Source: Paraflavitalea sp. CAU 1676
GTDB lineage: Bacteria > Bacteroidota > Bacteroidia > Chitinophagales > Chitinophagaceae
DNA: 64,000 bases
Direction: 5' to 3'
Assembly: GCF_029223285.1 (NCBI RefSeq)
Contig: NZ_JARHUJ010000003.1
Span: forward strand, 124,001-188,000
In this document: positions 44,227-51,238 of the stretch, piece by piece
How positions within the stretch are numbered: position 1 is the stretch's first letter
Layout of the letters: each line of letters begins with the position of its first letter
Program-made: the position numbers and the translations under genes
Notes under the pieces: generated by a model
Told to the model about the DNA's origin: nothing
Database searches by the model: none
What the model saw: the letters and a program-made list of their open reading frames with translations, nothing else

Positions 44227-45690
44227 ATGTTTAAAAGGTACATTATGTTTAAAATTATCATCCTATTGATGGTGCTGTGTGGCATATACAAAAGCGCGGT
44301 TTCACAACATGAACACCATAAACCTCCTACGAAGCAGGATTCTCCCGCCAAAGAAAAAAAGAAAACACCGAAGTCCAAAGAAGTTAAGGCGCCCAAAAAA
44401 GACACCATGAATATGCAGCAAATGCACAATGATCATGGTATGAATATAGATACCGGTATGCATTCGATGGTTGTTCCTATGTCTCACGCTTTTTCTCTCA
44501 ATCTGCCAATGACAAGAAATGGTTCAGGAACTGGCTGGTTACCGGATGCCTCACCTATGTATGGCTATATGATCCACTCCAAAAAATGGATGTATATGGT
44601 ACATGGAAGTGTTTTTCTCAGATACAACAACCAGGATTTTACCAGTGAAGGCACGAGAGGCGATGATCGTTTCGATGCACCAACCTGGTTTATGCTAATG
44701 GGTCAAAGAAAAGTTGGCAATAACGGACTTTTCCATTTTAGTTCCATGTTCTCATTAGATCCGGTTATTGAAGGAGGCAAAGGCTATCCGCTGTTGTTTC
44801 AAAGCGGGGAAAGTTATCAAGGGAAATCTCTCGTTGACCGGCAACATCCACATGACCTGATCTCTGAATTATCTGTTAGTTATGCACATGCCATTTCTAA
44901 AAATGTAGACGCATTCATATATGTAGGTTATCCGGGTGAGCCTGCATTGGGGCCTGTAACTTTTATGCACCGGCCTTCTTCTCTCGACAATCCTAATTCT
45001 CCTATTTCCCATCACTGGGTAGATGCCACGCATATCACATTTGGAGTTGTTACCCTTGGCTTTCGCTTTGGAAAATTTAAGATTGAAGGATCATCCTTTA
45101 CCGGTAGGGAACCTAATGAAGACCGGTATAATTTTGATAAGGCGCGATTTGATTCCTGGAGCGGAAGGCTTTCCTTTAATCCATCGGCTAACTGGGCATT
45201 ACAAGTTTCTCATGGGTATCTTAAAAGCCCCGAAGAATTGCATCCGGATGAAAACCAAAATAAAACAACGGCCTCTGCCATTTACAGTGCCAATATAGGT
45301 GGTGCGGACTGGATAAATGCCACCATTTTATGGGGCATGAACAAGGAGAAGGAGAATCGGGGAGAAAATGCATTCCTGTTGGAAGGAGCTTTCAGAAAAA
45401 GAAAAACTTCTGTCTATGCGAGGTATGAGTTTACAGAGAAGTCCGCAGAAGAACTGGTGTTGGAATCATCTTTCAAACCGCACGATATATTTTCTGTGCA
45501 TGCACTTACCCTTGGAGCGAATTATGACCTGTTAGAATTTAGGAAAACCAAGATTGCAGCCGGTGGGCAATGGAGTATTTACACTGCCCCTGAATCGTTG
45601 AATACTATTTATGGCAAAAAACCTATGGCAGTTCAGGTATACCTTAGAATATATCCAACATTAATGAGAATGAACATGAAGCAACCTTAG
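44227..45690 (+). CDS. Putative outer-membrane barrel protein with His/Met-rich N-terminus
   Basis: 487 residues with a signal peptide (about 1-26, ending KSAVSQ). A Lys-rich linker and a His/Met-rich stretch (MNMQQMHNDHGMNIDTGMHS, about 61-80) precede about 370 residues of alternating hydrophobic strands rich in Gly and aromatic residues, consistent with an outer-membrane beta-barrel. HPHD and HHW motifs add possible metal ligands. I know no characterised homologue. Its place in the copper cluster suggests binding or passage of Cu/Ag at the outer membrane. ATG 44245 is an alternative start. Confidence 0.6.
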   Translation: MFKRYIMFKIIILLMVLCGIYKSAVSQHEHHKPPTKQDSPAKEKKKTPKSKEVKAPKKDTMNMQQMHNDHGMNIDTGMHSMVVPMSHAFSLNLPMTRNGSGTGWLPDASPMYGYMIHSKKWMYMVHGSVFLRYNNQDFTSEGTRGDDRFDAPTWFMLMGQRKVGNNGLFHFSSMFSLDPVIEGGKGYPLLFQSGESYQGKSLVDRQHPHDLISELSVSYAHAISKNVDAFIYVGYPGEPALGPVTFMHRPSSLDNPNSPISHHWVDATHITFGVVTLGFRFGKFKIEGSSFTGREPNEDRYNFDKARFDSWSGRLSFNPSANWALQVSHGYLKSPEELHPDENQNKTTASAIYSANIGGADWINATILWGMNKEKENRGENAFLLEGAFRKRKTSVYARYEFTEKSAEELVLESSFKPHDIFSVHALTLGANYDLLEFRKTKIAAGGQWSIYTAPESLNTIYGKKPMAVQVYLRIYPTLMRMNMKQP

Positions 45691-45718
45691 CGTTATTATT
45701 GTTAAATAAAACACTTTT

Positions 45719-46000
45719 ATGAAAAAACATGAAACGGCAACGCATCATCATGGAGAAAACAGCATGATGGGTATTATGCAGGATATGAGCAATAAAATGG
45801 GATCAATGCAGATGAAAGGCGATGTGGATCATGATTTTGCTGATATGATGATCGTGCACCACCAGGCGGCAATAGACATGGCACAACAGCAAATAAATTC
45901 AGGACACAACGATACACTCAAAAAGTTTGCAAGAAAAATAATCGAGGATCAGAGTAGGGAAATAAGAGAGTTGGAGCAATGGTTGAAGCAGTCGCATTAA
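45719..46000 (+). CDS. DUF305-domain protein
   Basis: 93 residues, no signal peptide. DUF305 signature: DVDHDFADMMIVHHQAAIDM (about 37-56) with paired His and acidic residues, then a helix AQQQINSGHNDTLKKFARKI and a C-terminal helix QSREIRELEQWL. The fold is a four-helix bundle related to ferritin-like proteins; members are found in copper islands and a Cu-binding role is suspected. The N-terminus is His/Met-rich (HHHGENSMMG), 28 bases after the barrel protein gene. Confidence 0.82.
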   Translation: MKKHETATHHHGENSMMGIMQDMSNKMGSMQMKGDVDHDFADMMIVHHQAAIDMAQQQINSGHNDTLKKFARKIIEDQSREIRELEQWLKQSH

Positions 46001-46034
46001 ACCTATTGATTTAGTTATTTTAAAAAGATATGTT

Positions 46035-46184
46035 ATGGCGCACCCAAATAGTCAGAAGCATAAGAAATATACTTGTCCTATGCACCCTGAAGTGCAGAGT
46101 GATCAACCAGGTAATTGCCCGAAATGTGGAATGAAGTTGGTTGAAAAAGATAAAAAGACAAAACTCAAAAGAAATCACAGGTAA
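46035..46184 (+). CDS. Small heavy-metal-binding-domain protein
   Basis: 49 residues. The complete heavy-metal-binding domain is present as YTCPMHPEV followed by QPGNCPKCGMKLVE, and a basic tail. The same module sits at the N-terminus of the two CusB-like adaptors at 54388 and 55723. As a free-standing protein without a signal peptide it may be a cytoplasmic metal carrier or buffer. It lies between DUF305 and the four-helix copper protein genes in a run on one strand. Confidence 0.75.
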   Translation: MAHPNSQKHKKYTCPMHPEVQSDQPGNCPKCGMKLVEKDKKTKLKRNHR

Positions 46185-46207
46185 TTATTCACCTAAAAAG
46201 TACAATC

Positions 46208-46543
46208 ATGGCACACGAACAAAACAGGGAATTACTCAATGCGCTGAGTGAATGCGCAGCAGAATGTAATCATTGTGCAACAGCCTGCCTTGAAGAGCAG
46301 GATGTCAAAATGCTGGCCAAGTGCATCAAACTGGATCTTGATTGTGCCGGTATTTGTCAGTTGGCCGCCTCGTATGTAGCCAGAGGATCAGATCATGCCC
46401 ATCACTTACTGAAAGAGTGCGCAGAAATATGCGAAGCCTGTGCCCAGGAATGTGAAAAACATGTAGCGCATGGTATGGAACATTGCCGGACCTGCGCAGA
46501 GGCTTGCCGCAGGTGCGCGGAAGCATGCTTGCAAACGGCCTAA
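46208..46543 (+). CDS. Four-helix-bundle copper-storage protein (Csp/DUF326-like)
   Basis: 111 residues with 16 Cys spaced on one face of predicted helices (C16, 20, 23, 27; 39, 46, 50; 71, 75, 78, 82; 93, 96, 100, 103, 107). This matches Csp proteins, which hold many Cu(I) ions inside the bundle through Cys thiolates. No Tat or Sec signal, so it resembles the cytosolic Csp3 type. It would buffer cytoplasmic copper before export by CopB. It is followed by a long hairpin. Confidence 0.9.
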   Translation: MAHEQNRELLNALSECAAECNHCATACLEEQDVKMLAKCIKLDLDCAGICQLAASYVARGSDHAHHLLKECAEICEACAQECEKHVAHGMEHCRTCAEACRRCAEACLQTA

Positions 46544-46564
46544 ATATCGGATGGAGAAATATTA

Positions 46565-46596
46565 AGCCTGGCGGACAGTACCCTGTTCGCCAGGCT
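46565..46596. terminator. Long hairpin after the four-helix copper gene
   Basis: AGCCTGGCG-g-ACAG / CTGT-t-CGCCAGGCT: a 14-pair stem including one G-T pair, TACC loop. No T-run follows, so it may end transcription with help, or protect the 3' end of the mRNA. Beyond it, about 180 bases to the next gene carry no recognised gene. Confidence 0.6.
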
Positions 46597-46768
46597 CAGG
46601 GTTGTCTTTATTTTCACCTTTATTATCTCTGGTGCACTCGGCGGGACAGACTTGCAGGGGGAAGGAGGACCAGCCCACGAGCATTGATTTTGAGTTAAAA
46701 GAGGGGTAAAAGCCTTAAAATATAAAACAAAGCGAAAATTTTATAACATAATTAATAAAAATTACCTC

Positions 46769-46776
46769 TACATTTG
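46769..46776 (+). promoter_or_regulatory. -7 promoter box of the second HYC_CC_PP gene
   Basis: TACATTTG, an exact TAnnTTTG match, ends six bases before ATG 46783. No good TTTG at -33. It indicates an independent, nearly leaderless transcription start after the hairpin. Confidence 0.55.
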
Positions 46777-46782
46777 TCTTGA

Positions 46783-47181
46783 ATGAAAAAGTTCATTGTC
46801 TGCATATTAGCTTTTCTGTACATCGGCTCTTCAACCGGGGCAACTGTGCACATGCATTACTGCATGGGCAAGCTGGTTGAACAGGGGCTTTGGCATGGGA
46901 AAGCAAAAAAGTGCGGCAAATGTGGCGCAAAAGAAAATAGTTCATGCAAGAAAAAGTGCTGCAAAGATGAACATAAGCTGGTAAAGCTGGATAATGACCA
47001 TAAAAATACTGAATCAGCTTTTAAACTCATGGTGTTTGCATCGCTTGTGACACCAGTCAATTTTACTGAACTCCCACAGGTGCAAATTACTTCCATCACT
47101 CAGGAGTTTCCTGTAAACAATGCACCGCCCCGAAGTCGTAAGGTTCTACCATATATTTTCCTTTGTACATTCCGCATTTGA
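46783..47181 (+). CDS. HYC_CC_PP-family protein (2)
   Basis: 132 residues with an N-terminal signal-like helix (KKFIVCILAFLYIGSSTG). Landmarks are HMHYCMGKL, KKCGKCGAKE, SCKKKCCKDE and PP (NNAPPRSRKV), ending FLCTFRI. It resembles the first copy at 43738 in layout but is diverged enough to suggest separate roles or an old duplication. Expected in the periplasm or membrane, binding soft metals. It has its own promoter box and starts a second run of copper genes. Confidence 0.75.
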   Translation: MKKFIVCILAFLYIGSSTGATVHMHYCMGKLVEQGLWHGKAKKCGKCGAKENSSCKKKCCKDEHKLVKLDNDHKNTESAFKLMVFASLVTPVNFTELPQVQITSITQEFPVNNAPPRSRKVLPYIFLCTFRI

Positions 47182-47293
47182 TCTCCTGCTGAGGGCGTGT
47201 AGCATAATTTATTTTTCCTTCAAACATTGCAAGTAACGCCCGCAATCACCTCACTTAGTTAGTATTGTTTTTCTAACACAAAAATGCCCATCT

Positions 47294-48379
47294 ATGTTAG
47301 TGGCAAAACGCACTGCATTGGCAGTGGCCTTTTCAGCAATCCTGTTGATTGTACTCATTATTTCCTGCAGAAAGCAAAAAATACCAGGTATGTCAATGGA
47401 AGATAAACAAATTGATTACCCGGCAGCCTATGTCGTCAATGGGGAAAGCAGTACTATTTCTGTTATTGACCTCGATAAAAACACCGTCACAGAAACCCTG
47501 GAATTAATGGAGACGGACAATGAAATGGTCATGTGGCCGCATCACCTGTCTTTATACAGCATTTTTGATATGCACCGCCTCGCCATTGGCGTGCCGGGAA
47601 TGGATCTGAGCGCAGGCCATTCCGGTGGCATGAATGATATGAAAGGCAAGGTCCTGATAATGGACGCTGTTAAGGGGAAAATATTGAAAACGGTGAACTT
47701 GCCGGTATCTAATCACAATGCCATGTACTCTCCCAATGGCCGTGAAATATGGGTATCTCAAATGGAAATGAACGGCAAAGTGCTCGTTTATGATGGTCAA
47801 ACCTATGCTTTGAAAAATACCATAGCCGTAGGTATGGAACCTGCTGAAGTCAGCTTTTCCGCCGACGGCTCGAAAGCCTACGTAGCCAACGGAGGAGACA
47901 ACACTGTTTCTGTCATTGATCCTGTAAACAAAACCATTATAGCCACCATTCCTGTGGGCGCTGAACCTGTGGGCGCGTGGGTAGGCTATGACGGCAAAAT
48001 GTATGTGGACAATGAGGAAGGCAAAACGATCAGCGTTGTTGATGTGTCTACCAATGCGGTCCTCCAGACTCTTGATTTAGGATTTATGCCCGGCAGTGCT
48101 GCACATAACGCTGCCAAAAAAGAGCTGTGGGTAACAGACCCGGATAATGGCAAGGTACACTACTGGTCCTGGGATGGGTCCGGTAACCAGTGGACCCATG
48201 CTGGTAGCTTCAATACAGCCGCAGGAGCGCATGCCGTTGCCTTTACGGCTGATGGCAATAGGGCCTACGTCACTAATCAAATGGCCGCCTCTGTTTCTGT
48301 GATCAATGTAAATAACCATTCAAAAATAAAAGACATTTCGGTAGGGAAAAAGCCAAACGGAATTGTATTGAAACCATAA
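47294..48379 (+). CDS. YVTN/YncE-like beta-propeller lipoprotein
   Basis: 361 residues with a lipoprotein signal ending LIISC|R. The body is a seven-bladed propeller with repeats such as VVNGESSTISVIDLDKNTV, YVANGGDNTVSVIDPVNKTI and YVTNQMAASVSVINVNNHSK. His/Met-rich loops (NEMVMWPHHLSLYSIFDMHR, MDLSAGHSGGMNDM) are unusual for the family and could bind copper. No catalytic motif is visible. It is periplasmic or surface-located, in line with a run of copper genes. Confidence 0.8.
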   Translation: MLVAKRTALAVAFSAILLIVLIISCRKQKIPGMSMEDKQIDYPAAYVVNGESSTISVIDLDKNTVTETLELMETDNEMVMWPHHLSLYSIFDMHRLAIGVPGMDLSAGHSGGMNDMKGKVLIMDAVKGKILKTVNLPVSNHNAMYSPNGREIWVSQMEMNGKVLVYDGQTYALKNTIAVGMEPAEVSFSADGSKAYVANGGDNTVSVIDPVNKTIIATIPVGAEPVGAWVGYDGKMYVDNEEGKTISVVDVSTNAVLQTLDLGFMPGSAAHNAAKKELWVTDPDNGKVHYWSWDGSGNQWTHAGSFNTAAGAHAVAFTADGNRAYVTNQMAASVSVINVNNHSKIKDISVGKKPNGIVLKP

Positions 48380-48406
48380 TTTTTAATTACTTAAAAGAAT
48401 TGAACA

Positions 48407-48781
48407 ATGAGAACCTTAGTATTTCTTTTTATGACCGTCATTACTTCGTTAACACATCAATCTGTTCTGGCGCAGGATTCCAAAACAGAAACCTTTAAAG
48501 TGTATGGCAACTGTGGGATGTGTAAAAAAAGGATTGAAAAGGCTGCCGTCGGTGAGGGCATAGCAAAAGCAGACTGGAACGTGGAGACAAAAATAATGAC
48601 CATCACCTACGATCCTTCCAAAACCACCAATGCCGCCATCCAGAAAAAAATCGCTGCTGTTGGACATGATACAGAAAAAGAAAAAGCATCTGATTCCGTA
48701 TATAATAAATTACCTGGATGCTGCCTGTATGACAGAAGCAAGGCTGATAAACAAGCTGATCATTCTGGCCATCAGCATTAA
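48407..48781 (+). CDS. Secreted HMA-domain copper-binding protein
   Basis: 124 residues with a signal peptide ending SVLAQ. The HMA domain (about 25-95) has the ligand motif YGNCGMCKKRIE. A second Cys pair (PGCCLYD) and a His-rich tail (ADHSGHQH) follow. It therefore likely binds Cu(I) in the periplasm and may deliver it to the Cus system encoded next. It is encoded 27 bases after the propeller gene and 21 before the DUF3347 gene. Confidence 0.85.
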   Translation: MRTLVFLFMTVITSLTHQSVLAQDSKTETFKVYGNCGMCKKRIEKAAVGEGIAKADWNVETKIMTITYDPSKTTNAAIQKKIAAVGHDTEKEKASDSVYNKLPGCCLYDRSKADKQADHSGHQH

Positions 48782-48802
48782 TTAACAACTTAAAAGATTA
48801 TT

Positions 48803-49429
48803 ATGAAAAAGTTATTTTTTGTTTCAATAGCTATAGCATCACTCGTGTTTGTTGCTTGCAACAATAGCGACAATAATAAACAGGCAGAGAACCATGATAT
48901 GGATTCAATGAAAAAAGATTCAGCCGGTCAAACCTCATCGGTGGAAGACAAAGATATTAAGACAGTAGCCGTGGCTTATACCAATGTTGATCCTAAAATA
49001 GCGGCATCAATAAAGGAAATAGTTGACCATTATCTGCATATCAAAAACGCTTTGGTAAGTGACAACAGCGAAGAAGCCGCCAGAGGAAGTGAAGCCATGT
49101 CTTCTGCTTTAGCCAAGATAGACAAATCGGCGTTCACCCCGGAACAGAAAAAAATATATGAGGAAAACGAAGCGGATCTGAAGGAGCACGCCGAACACAT
49201 CAGTAAAAGCAAGATAGATCATCAACGCGAACACTTTTCCATGATGAGCGAGGATGTGTATGCTTTAACTAAGGCTTTCGGCGGTGGGAAAACACTTTAC
49301 CATGATCACTGTCCGATGTATGACGATAACAAAGGGGCCTTGTGGTTAAGCGAAACCGTGGAGATCAAAAACCCTTATTACGGCAGTAAAATGCCGAAAT
49401 GCGGCAAGGTGGAAGAAAAAATCCAGTAA
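48803..49429 (+). CDS. DUF3347 lipoprotein (1)
   Basis: 208 residues with a lipoprotein signal ending VFVAC|N. A Met/His-containing linker (NHDMDSMKKDS) is followed by the DUF3347 domain (about 60-208): IKEIVDHYLHIKNALVSDNS, HREH/HFSMMSED, then the signature YHDHCPMYDDNKGALWLS and NPYYGSKMPKCGKVEE. The same domain is found at the end of some CusB proteins and contributes Met/Cys/His ligands. Periplasmic copper handling is inferred. A second copy is encoded at 56974. Confidence 0.85.
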   Translation: MKKLFFVSIAIASLVFVACNNSDNNKQAENHDMDSMKKDSAGQTSSVEDKDIKTVAVAYTNVDPKIAASIKEIVDHYLHIKNALVSDNSEEAARGSEAMSSALAKIDKSAFTPEQKKIYEENEADLKEHAEHISKSKIDHQREHFSMMSEDVYALTKAFGGGKTLYHDHCPMYDDNKGALWLSETVEIKNPYYGSKMPKCGKVEEKIQ

Positions 49430-49445
49430 ATGACCAGTCTTCTCA

Positions 49446-49922
49446 ATGATAAACATGCGTGCCCTTAAAAAAATAGCGTGGGGTTTATTGATCGTTCTTG
49501 TTTTATTACAGTTTATTCCACGAAGTGTAAACAAGAGTGAGAAAACAACACCTGCGGATATAGCAAACAATTACCAGGTTCCGGTTCAGGTACAGTTGCT
49601 ATTAAAAAAAGCGTGCTATGATTGCCACAGTAATAATACCCGCTACCCGTGGTATGCCGATCTACAGCCATTTCGGTTGTTATTAGACCAACACGTAAGG
49701 GATGGAAAGGAGGAATTAAATTTTAGCGAGTATGGAAGTTATTCAAAAAAAAGACAGTTCAATAAACTCAGGTCAATCGGTGAATCATTGGAGAAAGGAA
49801 CTATGCCGCTCAAATCGTACCGCATCATGCATGCAGATGCGCGGCTAACTGAAGCAGAGAAAGCCGTAGTACTCAAATGGGTTGAAGATACACGCAGGCT
49901 GATCAAAGAAGGTAAAGAATAA
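49446..49922 (+). CDS. Haem-binding-domain protein
   Basis: 158 residues with one N-terminal membrane anchor (about 8-25). The domain contains ACYDCHSNNTRYPWYADLQP, a CxxCH motif that can hold covalent haem, and YRIMHADARLTEAEKAVVLK near the C-terminus, which supplies the distal part. It matches the Haem_bd family common in Bacteroidota. It faces the periplasm and may take part in redox control of copper. It lies 16 bases after DUF3347 and 21 before cusA. Confidence 0.85.
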   Translation: MINMRALKKIAWGLLIVLVLLQFIPRSVNKSEKTTPADIANNYQVPVQVQLLLKKACYDCHSNNTRYPWYADLQPFRLLLDQHVRDGKEELNFSEYGSYSKKRQFNKLRSIGESLEKGTMPLKSYRIMHADARLTEAEKAVVLKWVEDTRRLIKEGKE

Positions 49923-49943
49923 AACCATCTTATAAAATTAATT

Positions 49944-51236
49944 ATGGTTCATAAAATAATAGAATGGTCACTTAAAAACCGATTCATTGTACTGGTGCTG
50001 TCCGGCGGGCTATTTGTATGGGGTTTCTTTTCGGTAAAGAAAAATCCGATTGATGCAATCCCTGATTTATCCGAGAACCAGGTGATCGTATTTACAGAAT
50101 GGATGGGCAGAGGGCCGCAACTAATAGAAGACCAGGTAACTTATCCGCTGGTCACGAATCTGCAGGGGCTTCCGCGTATTAAATACGTACGGGGAACTTC
50201 CATGTTCGGTATGAGCTTTATTTATGTCATTTTTAATGATGATGTGGATATTTACTGGGCCAGAGAAAGGGTATTGGAAAGGTTGAGTACCATTACAAGA
50301 ACTTTACCCACCGGCGTCACACCACAATTAGGTCCTGATGGAACCGGCGTAGGTCATGTTCTTTGGTATACACTCGATGCCCCCAACATGGATTTGGGAG
50401 AACAAAGAGCCTTGCAGGACTGGTATATCAAATTTGCTTTACAGAATGTGGAAGGTGTCAGCGAGATTGCTTCATTTGGTGGATTTCAAAAGCAATACCA
50501 GGTTACTGTTGATCCAAATAAATTACTGTATTATAAATTGTCAGTTCCCGAAGTTATTAACGCAATCCGGTCAAACAATAATGAATCGGGCGGAAGAAAA
50601 TTCGAGTTAAGCGATATAGGATATATTATTAAAACATCCGGTTACCTTAAATCACTGCAGGAGATTGAAAATATACCAGTCAAAAACCAAAGCAGCATTC
50701 CTATTCGGGTAGCAGATGTGGCAACCGTACAAATGACCGGTGAAACGAGGCTGGGTATATTCGATCAGGATGGTCAGGGTGAACGTGTTGGCGGGATCGT
50801 GGTCATGCGTTATGGCCAAAATGCAGCGGCCGTCATTGATAAAGTAAAAGCCAAAATGCAGGAGGTGGCAAAAGGGTTCCCTGAAAAAGTAAAATTCGAT
50901 ATTGTCTATGATCGCGGCGAGTTAATTACAGAATCCATTGATTCTATAAAAAGAACGCTTATTGAAGAAATGATTGTTGTTTCTTTAGTCGTGATCATCT
51001 TTCTTTTTCATTGGCGCAGTGCTTTAAGCATTATTATACAAATCCCCATTACACTGGCTGCCAGTTTTATACTGTTAAATGCCTTCGGCATTTCCTCCAA
51101 TATCATGTCACTTACCGGTATTGCACTGGCCATAGGTGTAATCGTCGACAACGGCATTATCATGAGTGAAAACGCTTATAAACACTTGTCAGTACGATAT
51201 GAAGCCTGGTTAAAACAAAATAAACAATCGGAGTAG
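49944..51236 (+). CDS. cusA: CusA-type Cu/Ag RND pump, N-terminal half
   Basis: 430 residues covering roughly E. coli CusA residues 1-430: an N-terminal membrane helix, the first porter subdomains (WMGRGPQLIEDQVTYPL, GPDGTGVGHVLWYTL), and helices 2-4 including the proton-relay Asp402 in IGVIVDNGIIMSENA. It then stops at TAG 51234 in the cytoplasmic loop before helix 5. The second half begins three bases later in another frame. Each half is otherwise intact, so two polypeptides could assemble; alternatively this is a recent frameshift in one gene. Confidence 0.85.
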   Translation: MVHKIIEWSLKNRFIVLVLSGGLFVWGFFSVKKNPIDAIPDLSENQVIVFTEWMGRGPQLIEDQVTYPLVTNLQGLPRIKYVRGTSMFGMSFIYVIFNDDVDIYWARERVLERLSTITRTLPTGVTPQLGPDGTGVGHVLWYTLDAPNMDLGEQRALQDWYIKFALQNVEGVSEIASFGGFQKQYQVTVDPNKLLYYKLSVPEVINAIRSNNNESGGRKFELSDIGYIIKTSGYLKSLQEIENIPVKNQSSIPIRVADVATVQMTGETRLGIFDQDGQGERVGGIVVMRYGQNAAAVIDKVKAKMQEVAKGFPEKVKFDIVYDRGELITESIDSIKRTLIEEMIVVSLVVIIFLFHWRSALSIIIQIPITLAASFILLNAFGISSNIMSLTGIALAIGVIVDNGIIMSENAYKHLSVRYEAWLKQNKQSE

Positions 51237-51238
51237 TT

